A DNA stretch of 60,322 bases from Psychromonas sp. MB-3u-54 (GTDB lineage Bacteria; Pseudomonadota; Gammaproteobacteria; Enterobacterales; Psychromonadaceae): contig NZ_PJBP01000176.1 in assembly GCF_002836415.1 (NCBI RefSeq), positions 1 through 60,322 of the forward strand, in the 5' to 3' direction. Both the position numbers and the translations under genes were made by a program. Below the pieces are notes generated by a model. It searched no databases. It had not been told where the DNA came from and saw nothing but the letters and a program-made list of their open reading frames with translations. Each line of letters begins with the position of its first letter. The first letter of the stretch is position 1. Below are positions 7,673-17,377 of the stretch, in pieces.

Positions 7673-9141
7673 TAATGGCTAACATCAATCATAGTGACAC
7701 TGCCGTCGGGATTAAGCTCGGCCATTTGTCCCTTAGGCTCGGTCATCAGAGATAAGGTCACCAAACCACAAAACGCAGTCACGGCAATCACGTAGAAGAA
7801 AGTTTGATAATCAACAAATGACAGTATGGTTAAGTAAACTACCGCACCGACATTACCGTAAGCACCGGTCATACCCGCAATCTGTCCGGTCATTCTGCGT
7901 TTAATCAAGGGGACGGTGGCAAATACTGCACCTTCACCTGCCTGCACAAAGAAAGAACATAACATTGCCGCTGCAACCGCAATCCACAGCGTCCAGCCGC
8001 TGGTAATTTGCGCCATTAACAGATAACCCAATGCAAGTCCGGCGGTTAGAATAACCAGGGTTATTTTACGCCCGCATTTATCGGAAATCCAACCGCCACC
8101 GGGTCGGGACACTAAGTTCATAAAGGCATAAGCCGATGCGACCATACCCGCCATGACTGGCGTTAATTCAAAGGTTTCCAAAAAGAATAAGGGCAGCATG
8201 GAGATAACCGCCAGCTCAGATCCAAAGGTTGCAAAATAAAGCACATTTAATACAGCCACCTGTTTGAATTTATACCGATGAATTTCAGGAACCGGGGTAG
8301 TGAAAATTGATTTATTAACCTTCCAAACCTGTGACCATTCATAAATATAAAGTGCAATCAGTATCGCATAAATGGCATAGGTAACTTCAGCTGAAATCAT
8401 CGCGATATTGCTTGGAGAGACTTTCCATGCAAGTAACGCAAGGGCTGCGTACATCGGAATTTTCATTATTAATAATAGGAAAAAATCGCCCTTGGAGGTC
8501 ACTTCCATGGCCGTTAAATTGGCCGGTTTAAAATAAGTAGAGCCTTTTGGAGTATCGCTAACATTAGCATAAAACACAAAGGCAAAAACTAAACTCATCA
8601 AACCTGTGATAGCCGTTGCATAGCGCCATCCGTCTTCACCGCCAAACAATAATGCCAGAGTCGGTAAACTAAAGGCTGCTGCTGCACTGCCGAAGTTACC
8701 CCAACCGCCGTAGATTCCCTCGGCGGTGCCAAGTTCATTATGTGGAAACCATTCTGACACCAGACGGATACCGATTACAAAACCTGCACCGATAAAACCG
8801 AGCAGAAAACGGGCGATCGCCGCTTCTAAAAATGTTTCTGAAAAAGCAAACATAAAACAAGGAATAGAACAAACCGCTAGGAGTGCGGAGTACACCACTC
8901 TTGGCCCGTATTTATCGGTTAATGAACCGACAATTACTCGGGCGGGTATAGTTAAAGCGACGTTAAGAATTAATAATGTTTTTATCTCTTCGGTGCTTAA
9001 ACCCAAGGATTCTTTTACCGCAAGCAGCAGGGGGGCAAAGTTAAACCAGACCACAAAAGTAATAAAAAAGGCCATCCAGCTTAAATGCAGGATTTTCATC
9101 TTTCCGGTAAAAGAGGCGATATTAAATGAGGTTTTATCCAT
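7672..9141 (-). CDS. MFS nitrate/nitrite transporter (NarK/NasA type)
   Basis: The 489-residue polytopic protein has about 12 hydrophobic segments. It carries family signatures: WFNFAPLL in helix 1, RVIVGSLTDKYGPR in loop 2-3, GFIGAGFVIGIRLVSEWFP around helix 4 and NLVSRPGGGWISDKCGRK in the second half, with the NarK-type glycine-rich nitrate signature GIYGGWGNFG. It imports nitrate (possibly also exporting nitrite) across the inner membrane. It lies 72 bp downstream of nirD on the same strand and is likely part of the nirBD operon, which points to an assimilatory role. The element copy A1 starts at its stop codon. A symbol is withheld because narK, nasA and narU usage differs between groups. 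Confidence 0.93.
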   Translation of the reverse strand: MDKTSFNIASFTGKMKILHLSWMAFFITFVVWFNFAPLLLAVKESLGLSTEEIKTLLILNVALTIPARVIVGSLTDKYGPRVVYSALLAVCSIPCFMFAFSETFLEAAIARFLLGFIGAGFVIGIRLVSEWFPHNELGTAEGIYGGWGNFGSAAAAFSLPTLALLFGGEDGWRYATAITGLMSLVFAFVFYANVSDTPKGSTYFKPANLTAMEVTSKGDFFLLLIMKIPMYAALALLAWKVSPSNIAMISAEVTYAIYAILIALYIYEWSQVWKVNKSIFTTPVPEIHRYKFKQVAVLNVLYFATFGSELAVISMLPLFFLETFELTPVMAGMVASAYAFMNLVSRPGGGWISDKCGRKITLVILTAGLALGYLLMAQITSGWTLWIAVAAAMLCSFFVQAGEGAVFATVPLIKRRMTGQIAGMTGAYGNVGAVVYLTILSFVDYQTFFYVIAVTAFCGLVTLSLMTEPKGQMAELNPDGSVTMIDVSH

Positions 9142-9213
9142 GATTCTTTCCTTTAAAATTTTTTATGCTCTATAGGCTAAACAGCCCTATAGAGCACGAT
9201 TAAGCGTTTAAAA

Positions 9214-9546
9214 TTAACCTATCGACTGCAGTTGCACATGTTCGGCTTCAATGCGCACGGCATAGGTTTTTAATACATGCTCAGGTAAATCCAGACAGAC
9301 GCCGGTCTTTAAATTAAAACGCTGTTTATACAAAGGTGATGCAACATAGGTCTCTCCCTGCGTTGATCCTATTATTCCGCGCGAAATAACATTCGCTTGT
9401 GCTATAGGATCAAAGTTGGAAACCGCATATAAATCCTGATTACGTTGACAGAAAAAAATTGCTACTTGCTGACTTTCAAACTGCGCACAAATGCCGCTGT
9501 TAGGAGCAAGATCTTCAGATTTACAAATATTAAACCATTGACTCAT
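9214..9546 (-). CDS. nirD: Nitrite reductase [NAD(P)H] small subunit
   Basis: The 110-residue NirD-family protein has a Rieske-like fold. It contains WFNICKSEDLAPNSGICAQF at the start and GETYVASPLYKQRFNLKTGVCL near the end. As in other NirD proteins, the cysteine/histidine pairs that bind a Rieske cluster are not conserved, so it should be cofactor-free. It partners NirB in cytoplasmic NADH-dependent nitrite reduction to ammonium. It starts 10 bp after the nirB stop codon. Confidence 0.94.
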   Translation of the reverse strand: MSQWFNICKSEDLAPNSGICAQFESQQVAIFFCQRNQDLYAVSNFDPIAQANVISRGIIGSTQGETYVASPLYKQRFNLKTGVCLDLPEHVLKTYAVRIEAEHVQLQSIG

Positions 9547-9556
9547 AATTTTTCCC

Positions 9557-12082
9557 TTATGCCGTTAATTCTACGACTTTGATTGTTTGCTGAGCGGGTA
9601 TACGCTGCTCGCGCTCGAGTTCAAATGCCAATTGATTATCGGTATCATCACTGTTGATAAAATGTTTAAAGCGTTTTAGTTTTTCTGGATTTTGCAGCGT
9701 GGTTTTCCATTCACATTGATAGTTTTCAATGTTATTTTCCATTTCCTGCTCAAGTTCATCGGCCAGATTAAGCTTGTCTTCAATCACCACTTCTCTTAGG
9801 TAATCTAATCCGCCTTCCATGTTTTCCATCCAAACTGACGTACGCTGGAGACGATCTGCGGTGCGGACATAGAACATTAAAAAGCGATCTATATATTTAA
9901 TAAGGGTTTGCTCGTCAAGGCCCGAGGCAAATAAATCTCCGTGACGGGGGCGCATACCGCCATTACCACAGACATACATGTTCCAGCCATTCTCGGTGGA
10001 AATAAGGCCGATATCTTTGCTCTGGGCTTCTGCACATTCGCGGGTACAACCGGATACGGCAAATTTTATTTTATGCGGGGAACGCAGACCTTTATAACGA
10101 TTTTCAAGATTGAGGGCTAAGGTCATGCTGTCATCAACCCCAAAACGGCACCAGGTATTACCAACACAGGATTTTACCGTGCGTAAGGATTTACCGTAAG
10201 CGTGACCGGTTTCAAAACCGGCATCTATTAGTTGCTGCCAGATAACGGGTAATTCATGTAACTGCGCGCCAAATAAATCTATCCGCTGACCACCGGTTAT
10301 CTTGGTATAAAGATCAAATTCCTTGGCAACTTCACCGAGTACAATCAATTTATCCGGCGTGATTTCACCGCCTGCGATACGCGGTACAACGGAATAAGTG
10401 CCGTTTTTTTGAATATTACCAAGATAGAGATCGTTACTGTCCTGTAATTCAATATGGTTATCTTCTAATACATATTCATTCCAGTAGGAGGCTAAAATAG
10501 AGCCGGCGGTGGGTTTACAAATTTCACAGCCTAAACCGCTGCCGTAATTTTCCAGCAATTGATCAAAAGAGGTTATTTTTTTAACCCGAATAATGTCCGT
10601 AAGCTCTTGTCTTGAGTAGGCAAAATGTTCACAAAGATCGTTATTGACTTCAAAACCTAAGCTCGCTAATTCACTGTCTAACACTTGTTTAGTCAGTGCA
10701 CTACAGCCCCCACAGCCCGTTGATGCTTTGGTTTGCTCTTTTAAATCTCCCATAGTGCAGCACCCGGCTGCCACGGCACTGGTAAGATCGCCTTTAGAGA
10801 CATCAAAACATGAACAGATAGTCGCGGTTTCAGGCAGGGCTTCGACCCCGAATCCAGCTGCTTGCTCATCACCGGTACTCGGTAGAATAAGCACCGCAGG
10901 GTTTTCCGGCAGGGTCATATCATTGAGTAATAATTGTAATAATGTGCCGTAAGCCTCTGCATTTCCGACTAAAACCGCACCGACAATTTTGGTGCCGTCT
11001 TCCGAGACAATCAAACGTTTATAAACCTGTTCAATTTCATCGTGGTAGGTATAAGACTGTGCGCCGGGTGTCTGACCGTGTACTTCGCCAATACTGGCAA
11101 CATCAATGCCTAATAATTTAAGTTTGGTGCTCATATCAGCGCCGGTAAAGGTAAGTGATTCACCCTTAATATGGGCTGCCGCAACTTTTGCCATTTGGTA
11201 ACCGGGGGCAACTAGGCCAAAAATCTTATTGTCCCATAATGCACATTCACCAATCGCATAAACATTTTCAACATTAGTCTGGCACTGGTCATTGATAGCA
11301 ATACCGCCACGCTCGCCAATCTTTAAATCAAACTGTCTGGCCAGTTCATCCTGAGGACGAATACCCGCCGAGAAAACAATCGTATCGGTTTCTAGAAAAC
11401 TGCCATCGGCAAAGTTCATTCGGTAGCGGCAGTTCTCACCATCAACAATTTCTGTGGTCGCTTTTTCGGTGTGTACCTGTACCCCTAAGGCTTCAATTTT
11501 ACGGCGCAGTAATTGACCGCCACCGTCATCTAACTGCACGGCCATTAAACGCGGTGCAAATTCTACCACGTGGGTTTCTAAACCCAGGTTAACCAGTGCA
11601 TTGGCAGCTTCAAGACCTAACAGACCGCCACCGACAACAACCCCCACTTTACTGCTTTTTCCAGAGGCTGTTATGTCCTCTAAATCATCAATAGTACGGT
11701 ACACATGACAATGCTCTTTATCATTGCCTGCTATTGGCGGCACAAAAGGAAATGAACCCGTTGCCAGTACTAATTTATCGTAGGGTTCAATACGGCCACT
11801 GTTGGTGACCACCTGATTATTTTTGGTATCAAGTGTGACAACCTTATCGTTAAGCACAAAGTTAATACCATTTTCCTGGTAGTAAGTCGCATCGGTTAAT
11901 GCTAAATCATCGGCTGTTTTACCGGAGAAAAAGCCACTTAGTTGAACCCGATCATAGGCAAGACGGGATTCTTCTGAAAACGTAATTATCTCGTAATCAA
12001 CACTTTCATCTGTAATCAGAGTATCTATAAACTTGTGACCGACCATGCCGTTACCGACCACCACAATGCGTTGTTTGTTCAT
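9557..12082 (-). CDS. nirB: Nitrite reductase [NAD(P)H] large subunit
   Basis: The 841-residue cytoplasmic enzyme reduces nitrite to ammonium. Domains in order: FAD/NAD(P)-binding disulfide-reductase-like region (VVVGNGMVGHKF at the N-terminus, GVVVGGGLLGLEAA for the second nucleotide site); a BFD-like [2Fe-2S] region (CSCFDVSKGDL..GCC, then GCGGCSAL); a ferredoxin-like half domain; and the siroheme/[4Fe-4S] region with CVGNTWC and, about 34 residues later, CTREC. The length is typical (E. coli 847). It is first or second in the cobA-nirB-nirD-transporter operon, 23 bp after cobA. The cobA product supplies the siroheme precursor this enzyme needs. Confidence 0.97.
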   Translation of the reverse strand: MNKQRIVVVGNGMVGHKFIDTLITDESVDYEIITFSEESRLAYDRVQLSGFFSGKTADDLALTDATYYQENGINFVLNDKVVTLDTKNNQVVTNSGRIEPYDKLVLATGSFPFVPPIAGNDKEHCHVYRTIDDLEDITASGKSSKVGVVVGGGLLGLEAANALVNLGLETHVVEFAPRLMAVQLDDGGGQLLRRKIEALGVQVHTEKATTEIVDGENCRYRMNFADGSFLETDTIVFSAGIRPQDELARQFDLKIGERGGIAINDQCQTNVENVYAIGECALWDNKIFGLVAPGYQMAKVAAAHIKGESLTFTGADMSTKLKLLGIDVASIGEVHGQTPGAQSYTYHDEIEQVYKRLIVSEDGTKIVGAVLVGNAEAYGTLLQLLLNDMTLPENPAVLILPSTGDEQAAGFGVEALPETATICSCFDVSKGDLTSAVAAGCCTMGDLKEQTKASTGCGGCSALTKQVLDSELASLGFEVNNDLCEHFAYSRQELTDIIRVKKITSFDQLLENYGSGLGCEICKPTAGSILASYWNEYVLEDNHIELQDSNDLYLGNIQKNGTYSVVPRIAGGEITPDKLIVLGEVAKEFDLYTKITGGQRIDLFGAQLHELPVIWQQLIDAGFETGHAYGKSLRTVKSCVGNTWCRFGVDDSMTLALNLENRYKGLRSPHKIKFAVSGCTRECAEAQSKDIGLISTENGWNMYVCGNGGMRPRHGDLFASGLDEQTLIKYIDRFLMFYVRTADRLQRTSVWMENMEGGLDYLREVVIEDKLNLADELEQEMENNIENYQCEWKTTLQNPEKLKRFKHFINSDDTDNQLAFELEREQRIPAQQTIKVVELTA

Positions 12083-12105
12083 AATGTTAAAATCCTTATA
12101 AATTT

Positions 12106-12987
12106 TTAAGCTGATAATTGTGTTAACTCATTAATCGCACTATCGACCGATGGTTTTTCGTTAAACCACTGTAATTGCTCAGCTAAGGAGATAACCTTGC
12201 CAATCATAATCAGAGCGGGTGATTTTATTTGTTGTGTTTTTACTAATGAGGAAAGTTGGTTTAGATGACCGGTGATCACTCTTTGCTGCGGACAGCAGCC
12301 GTTTTCAATTAAAGCGACCGGCGTATTTTTATCCAAGCCTGCTTTTATCAGCTGCGTTTCAATTAATTCGGCTTTACTTAAGCCCATATAAAAGACCAGG
12401 GTATGATCCAGTTTGGCAAGTGCCTGCCATTTTATATCCAGGGTTTTTTCTGCATGCGCGGTGACAAAAGTACAACCTTGAGAAAGACCTCGATGCGTAA
12501 GGGGAATACCTGCGTAGCTTCCGCAGCCTGCCGCTGCGGTAATGCCCGGCACGATTTCGGCTTTAATATTATGTGCTTTCAGCGCCAGCATCTCTTCGCT
12601 GCCGCGACCAAAAACAAAAGCATCACCGCCTTTTAAACGGCAAACGCTTAATCCTTGCTGGGCTTTATCGATTAACAGCTGATTAATTTCGGACTGGCGA
12701 ATACTGTGATTATTCTTGGCTTTACCCACATATAAGAGTTCAGCCTGCGCAGAAAACAGCTCTCTAATTTGTTTACTGACCAGATTATCAAAAATAATAA
12801 CATCACATTTTTGGATTAGACGAAGTGCTTTCACCGTAAGCAAATCCGGATCACCGGGGCCGGCACCCACTAAAAAAACCCTGCCATAATTTGCCGGTTT
12901 ATTGTCCTTTAGTAAGGTTCTGTTAGCCGTTGTTTTTTCGTGTAAAACAAAAGTGGTAACTACCTTGTTACTTTTTTGTGTGTTCAT
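12106..12987 (-). CDS. cobA: Uroporphyrinogen-III C-methyltransferase
   Basis: The 293-residue SUMT converts uroporphyrinogen III to precorrin-2 with two SAM molecules, the first step towards siroheme. Seen: GRVFLVGAGPGDPDLLTVKAL (SAM-binding start), DNLVSKQI, VCRLKGGDAFVFGRGSEE, EIVPGITAAAGCGSYAGIPLTHRG and VTAHAEK. There is no CysG-type dehydrogenase/ferrochelatase domain, so other enzymes must finish siroheme. An N-terminal extension of about 30 residues precedes the conserved core; the start could lie slightly downstream. It is the promoter-proximal gene of the minus-strand nitrate operon, 75 bp from a sigma-54-like promoter. Confidence 0.95.
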   Translation of the reverse strand: MNTQKSNKVVTTFVLHEKTTANRTLLKDNKPANYGRVFLVGAGPGDPDLLTVKALRLIQKCDVIIFDNLVSKQIRELFSAQAELLYVGKAKNNHSIRQSEINQLLIDKAQQGLSVCRLKGGDAFVFGRGSEEMLALKAHNIKAEIVPGITAAAGCGSYAGIPLTHRGLSQGCTFVTAHAEKTLDIKWQALAKLDHTLVFYMGLSKAELIETQLIKAGLDKNTPVALIENGCCPQQRVITGHLNQLSSLVKTQQIKSPALIMIGKVISLAEQLQWFNEKPSVDSAINELTQLSA

Positions 12988-13061
12988 GTTGTCACCTGTT
13001 TTTATTTTTTTTCATCAAGCTGTTATCGATTTTTGTTAATTCAGTGTTATGGGTTTGTTAA

Positions 13062-13077
13062 AGCAAATATAGTGCCA
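13062..13077 (-). promoter_or_regulatory. Predicted sigma-54 promoter of cobA-nirBD
   Basis: On the minus strand the sequence reads TGGCACTATATTTGCT. This has the GG-N10-GC spacing of -24/-12 promoters and matches the TGGCAC-N5-TTGCW consensus completely. Transcription would start near 13050, giving a short leader before cobA at 12987. Sigma-54 with NtrC is the usual control of nitrate assimilation; I could not find a convincing NtrC site in the intergenic region. Confidence 0.75.
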
Positions 13078-13376
13078 ATAAACAAATCAAGCGTTAAATT
13101 AAAAATTTAAAGCTTTTTAAATCATGTTGTTACTAGTCGGATTATCTGCAGGTTTAAATATTCCGGATAAACAGCAAAGACCTTATTGGGATAAAAAACA
13201 GGTGCGTTAATAGTGCGGCTAGCACCACAATGATCCGCATTTAAGCTTGATCCTCTTTTTTATGGCTGGCAGCTTAAGGAGAATGCTGCTGAGCTGACTG
13301 CTGTTTTTTGTTAACTGTTTGTTTGTGTGGTGTTAACTGTGATTTTTTCTAATAAATTTTTATTTTGATCAAGGTT

Positions 13377-13392
13377 TGGCGCGTAAATTGCA
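13377..13392 (+). promoter_or_regulatory. Predicted sigma-54 promoter of nasA
   Basis: The sequence TGGCGCGTAAATTGCA again has GG-N10-GC spacing and one deviation from the TGGCAC-N5-TTGCA consensus. It lies 85 bp upstream of the nasA start, divergent from the predicted cobA promoter. The 300 bp between the two would hold enhancer sites. Confidence 0.7.
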
Positions 13393-13476
13393 TTATTCAA
13401 TTAACAAATAAACTCGATAGATAAAATTTCATTAAACATAAAGCAGCAGCTAAAAGCTGAAATCAAGAGAGGGCAC

Positions 13477-16161
13477 ATGACAGCAGAAAAAAGCTTATGG
13501 ACAAAAACCACTTGTGCATATTGTGGCGTTGGTTGTGGTGTTGAAGCAAAACCCAACAAACTCGGTTTATTGGATATTAGAGGTGATCAGGATCACCCTG
13601 CAAATTATGGGCGCTTGTGCTCTAAAGGTTTGGCGCTTGGCGAGACCGTTGTCCATGAAGGGCGATTATTAACCCCTGAAGTCAATGGGGCTCCATCAAG
13701 TTGGGAGAATGCTTTAACGCTGGTGGCCGATAAGTTTTCCGACACAATAAAGCAATACGGGCCTGATTCCGTTGCATTTTATGTGTCAGGGCAGTTATTG
13801 ACTGAAGATTATTATGCGGCTAACAAGCTGATGAAAGGCTTTATTGGCAGCGGCAATATTGATACCAATTCGCGACTGTGCATGTCGTCATCGGTGGCCG
13901 GGCACAAACGTGCATTTGGCTCTGATACTGTTCCTGTTTGTTATCAGGATCTTGAAAAAACCGACATGGTGGTGATCACCGGCTCTAATTTAGCCTGGTG
14001 CCATCCGGTTTTATTTCAGCGCTTAAAAGCCGCTAAGGCCTTACGTCCTGAACTTTTTATTGTGGTTATTGATCCGCGCAAAACCGCGACCTGTGAAATT
14101 GCAGATTGTCATTTGGCCATTCAGCCGGGCAGTGATGTTGCCCTGTTTAACGGTTTATTAGCTTATCTTGCCGAAAATAAAACCATAGACAGGGATTATA
14201 TCGACCAATATACCCAGGGTTTTGAAGCGAGCTTAGCCAGTGCCGTAGATGAATGTCAGGATCGGGACGAATTTTTAAAACGGCTGGGTATTAAGGAAAG
14301 CCAGCTGGAATTGTTTTATAAGCATTTTTCTCAGACCGAAAAAGTGATTACCATTTATTCTCAGGGAGTAAACCAATCATCTCAAGGGACAGATAAAGTA
14401 AACAGTATTTTGAACTGTTTTCTGGCAACGGGACGTATTGGCAAAGAGGGCATGGGACCCTTTTCGGTGACCGGTCAGCCCAATGCGATGGGCGGCAGAG
14501 AAGTTGGCGGTCTGGCGAACACACTGGCTGCGCATATGGAGTTTGGTAATGAGCAGGATCATCAAAGAATCAGTGAATTTTGGCAGACTGAGCAGTTAGC
14601 AACAAAACCCGGCTTAAAAGCCGTTGAACTGTTTGATGCAATTGATGACGGTACTATTAAAGCCGTTTGGATAATGGCCACCAATCCCGTTGTCAGCTTG
14701 CCGGGCAGCAGTAAAATTAAGGCGGCATTAAAAAAATGTCCGTTAGTGGTGGTCTCGGACTGCATTAAAGAAACGGCGACCAGCGCTTTTGCCGATGTGT
14801 TATTACCGGCCCAGGGCTGGAGTGAAAAGTCCGGAACAATCACTAATTCGGAGCGTCGAATCTCCCGTCAACGGCGAATTTTACCCACCCCGGGTTTAGG
14901 TAAACCCGACTGGTGGATAATCAGTGAAGTGGCAAAAAAAATGGGTTTTGCAAAGGCCTTTGATTATGCCCATGAAGGACAGGTTTTTGATGAATATGTC
15001 AAAATGACTGGATTGGGAAACCGTGACGGCAACTTACGCGCGCTAAATTTGATTGGTCTAGCGGGTCTCAGTGCTAATGATTACAATCAGCTTACGCCGC
15101 AACAATGGCCGGTGCCTGAATATCAAAAAGAGGTGGTTAATCAGCGTATGTTTGCCGATAACCTTTTTTTTACGGAAAACAAAAAAGCGCGCTTAATCCC
15201 TATTTCACAAAAGCAACCTCTTAGCCGCTGCAGTGCAGATTACCCTTTTGTGCTTAATAACGGCCGAATCCGCGATCAGTGGCATACAATGAGCCGAACG
15301 GGGCTTTCCAGCCGCTTAAGCGCATATCAACCGGAACCCTTTGTTTCAATCAATCCTATTGACGCAGTAAAGCAACAACTTGAGAACGGTCAGTTAGTGA
15401 CTATCAGCAGTCTCAGCGGTTCGGTACTAGTACGTTTAGCGGTTTCAGCAGATATTGAACCCGGGCAGTTGTTTATGCCGATCCACTGGAGTCAGACAAC
15501 GGCGAGTAAGGCGAATATCTGCGCCCTGATCAAAGCCAATGTGGACCCAAATTCAGGGCAACCGGAATTTAAATTTACTCCGGTTAAGCTTGTTAAGTGG
15601 GCATACAAAAGTGAAGCCTGGTTACTCAGCCGGACGCCAATGGACTTGTCCGATTTTGATTATTGGGTAAAACAAAAAGTCGCAGCGGGTTATTTGTATC
15701 GTCTTGCCGCCGAGTTTCCTCCTCTTGAGATGACCATTAAACTGTCCAATTTAATGGACCATAATAGCGGCAAAACGCTGACGAATTCTCCCGCTGCTAA
15801 AAGCGCAGCACCGATTTACCGTTACGCTAATATTACCGATCAAAAAATGCAGCAGGCTTATATTGTCGGCAAAAATCTGCAGGAGCAAGATTTAGACTGG
15901 TTGCAAAACCTGCTTGAGGAAACGGTCGACAGCAGTATTGAACGCTCACTTATTTCCGGGCAGGTCGAAGGTAAACTCGCCTGCGGAAAGCTGATTTGCG
16001 CCTGTAAACAAGTGGGTGAAAAAACCATTAAAAATGCGATAGCGGAGCAGCAACTTGATAACCTGAAAGCCGTCAGTGAACACACCGGTGCCGGCACAGG
16101 ATGCGGTTCTTGTTTAGGGGAAGTGGAGGCAATTTTAACCGACTGCACCCTGCTTGTTTGA
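13477..16161 (+). CDS. nasA: Assimilatory nitrate reductase catalytic subunit
   Basis: The 894-residue cytoplasmic molybdopterin enzyme reduces nitrate to nitrite. The N-terminus has the [4Fe-4S] motif Cys13-x2-Cys16-x3-Cys20-x27-Cys48 (CAYCGVGCGVE, GRLCSKG). The molybdopterin oxidoreductase body follows, with NSRLCMSSSVAGHKRAFGSD (Cys ligand region), GPFSVTGQPNAMGGREVGG and a molybdopterin dinucleotide-binding domain around residues 590-700. The C-terminus carries a BFD-like [2Fe-2S] segment (ICACKQVGEKTI, GCGSC), as in NasA of Klebsiella type. There is no twin-arginine signal, so it is not a periplasmic NapA. No separate NasB-like reductase is visible nearby. RBS AGAGAGGG precedes the ATG. 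Confidence 0.95.
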   Translation: MTAEKSLWTKTTCAYCGVGCGVEAKPNKLGLLDIRGDQDHPANYGRLCSKGLALGETVVHEGRLLTPEVNGAPSSWENALTLVADKFSDTIKQYGPDSVAFYVSGQLLTEDYYAANKLMKGFIGSGNIDTNSRLCMSSSVAGHKRAFGSDTVPVCYQDLEKTDMVVITGSNLAWCHPVLFQRLKAAKALRPELFIVVIDPRKTATCEIADCHLAIQPGSDVALFNGLLAYLAENKTIDRDYIDQYTQGFEASLASAVDECQDRDEFLKRLGIKESQLELFYKHFSQTEKVITIYSQGVNQSSQGTDKVNSILNCFLATGRIGKEGMGPFSVTGQPNAMGGREVGGLANTLAAHMEFGNEQDHQRISEFWQTEQLATKPGLKAVELFDAIDDGTIKAVWIMATNPVVSLPGSSKIKAALKKCPLVVVSDCIKETATSAFADVLLPAQGWSEKSGTITNSERRISRQRRILPTPGLGKPDWWIISEVAKKMGFAKAFDYAHEGQVFDEYVKMTGLGNRDGNLRALNLIGLAGLSANDYNQLTPQQWPVPEYQKEVVNQRMFADNLFFTENKKARLIPISQKQPLSRCSADYPFVLNNGRIRDQWHTMSRTGLSSRLSAYQPEPFVSINPIDAVKQQLENGQLVTISSLSGSVLVRLAVSADIEPGQLFMPIHWSQTTASKANICALIKANVDPNSGQPEFKFTPVKLVKWAYKSEAWLLSRTPMDLSDFDYWVKQKVAAGYLYRLAAEFPPLEMTIKLSNLMDHNSGKTLTNSPAAKSAAPIYRYANITDQKMQQAYIVGKNLQEQDLDWLQNLLEETVDSSIERSLISGQVEGKLACGKLICACKQVGEKTIKNAIAEQQLDNLKAVSEHTGAGTGCGSCLGEVEAILTDCTLLV

Positions 16162-16269
16162 AGACTGCACAATACTTGTTCAAAGACTGCCTGATGAAGG
16201 ACCTAATTGTTAATTAAATGATCGAGCCAACTTTTTTAGGCTGTAAAATCTGTTATAAAGAGCTACTTA

Positions 16270-16430
16270 ATACCAAAAGAACTAAAAAGGTGATCACCCT
16301 TGCTGGTTAAAATAATCTCTAATTGCGTTGTGAATTTTGAAGTGAGAACAACTATCTCCTGCAACTCACGCCTTATCAGTGCTGATTTTTCCTTCACAAT
16401 CATTGATCACTTCATTAATTCTTTTGGTAT
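16270..16430. mobile_element. 161-bp inverted-repeat element (MITE-like), copy A2
   Basis: The element begins ATACCAAAAGAACTAAAAAG and ends ATTCTTTTGGTAT. It is in the opposite orientation to copy A1 (7512-7672), is exactly the same length and differs by about 10 bases. It occupies half of the 325-bp gap between nasA and purU and ends 56 bp before purU. No ORF and no clear target-site duplication are visible. Confidence 0.85.
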
Positions 16431-16486
16431 AACTAAACTCTGACTAAAGAAGATACCTTTAGTCTCTGCTAATACTTGGAGTCGCG

Positions 16487-17377
16487 ATGTCACTTTCAAA
16501 AGAGGTGCAGGAACAAATTTCAGATACACAGATTATCACAGCAAGCTGTCCCGGCAGTCTGGGGACGGTCGATGCCGTAACCGCTTACCTGTCTCAGCAG
16601 GGCTGTTATATTAATGAAATCAACTCATTTGATGATATCGATACGCAACGCTTTTTTATCCGTATAGAATTTAGACCGGATCGGCAAAGCGCATTTAACC
16701 GCGAACATTTTATCAGTGGCTTTAAAGCTAAGGCGGCAAGCTTTGAGATGGATTGGACGTTGACCGCAAAAGACGATAAGGCGAAAGTAGTGATCATGGT
16801 GTCCAAGCATGATCATTGTTTAAATGATTTACTCTACCGTTACCGCACCGGCGATTTAAATATTGAAATTCCCGCTATTATCTCCAACCATCCAGACCTT
16901 GAAGAACTGGCTAAATGGCATGGTATTCCCTATTTTCATCTGCCGGTTAATAAAGACATAAAACCCCAACAGGAAGCGATGGTATGGAAAATCATTCAAG
17001 ACTGTGATGCTGATTTAGTAGTGCTTGCGCGTTATATGCAGGTCTTATCCAGTGAGATGTGTCAACGATTGGCGGGCTGGGCGATTAATATTCATCACTC
17101 ACTACTGCCGGGATTCAAAGGTGCTAAACCCTATTATCAGGCCTATCATAAAGGGGTTAAATTAGTCGGTGCCACTGCCCATTATATCAGTGACGATCTG
17201 GATGAAGGTCCGATTATTACGCAGGGAGTTGAAACCGTTGACCACAGTCACTATCCGGCGGATTTAGCCGCTAAGGGACGGGATATTGAATGTCAGACAT
17301 TGTCACGTGCGGTGCGCTGGCACATTGAACAGCGTGTGTTTTTACACGGTGAAAAGTCGGTGGTTTTTGCAAAATAA
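16487..17377 (+). CDS. purU: Formyltetrahydrofolate deformylase
   Basis: The 296-residue enzyme hydrolyses 10-formyl-THF to THF and formate, balancing one-carbon pools and supplying formate to PurT. An N-terminal ACT-like domain (about residues 15-95, IITASCPGSLGTVDAVTAYL) precedes a formyltransferase-like domain with VIMVSKHDHCLNDLLYR, IPAIISNHPDL, NIHHSLLPGFKGAKPY and the downstream GATAHYISDDLDEGPII. The HHSLLP and late D residues match the catalytic Asn/His/Asp set expected for the fold. RBS GGAG is 6 bases before the ATG. It probably has its own promoter downstream of element A2. Confidence 0.96.
   Translation: MSLSKEVQEQISDTQIITASCPGSLGTVDAVTAYLSQQGCYINEINSFDDIDTQRFFIRIEFRPDRQSAFNREHFISGFKAKAASFEMDWTLTAKDDKAKVVIMVSKHDHCLNDLLYRYRTGDLNIEIPAIISNHPDLEELAKWHGIPYFHLPVNKDIKPQQEAMVWKIIQDCDADLVVLARYMQVLSSEMCQRLAGWAINIHHSLLPGFKGAKPYYQAYHKGVKLVGATAHYISDDLDEGPIITQGVETVDHSHYPADLAAKGRDIECQTLSRAVRWHIEQRVFLHGEKSVVFAK

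Noticed and set aside
13080-13376. NtrC binding site between the two sigma-54 promoters
   Set aside because: GTGCGGCTAGCAC at about 13214 is a dyad of the wrong polarity (NtrC sites read GCAC..GTGC), so I do not call it.
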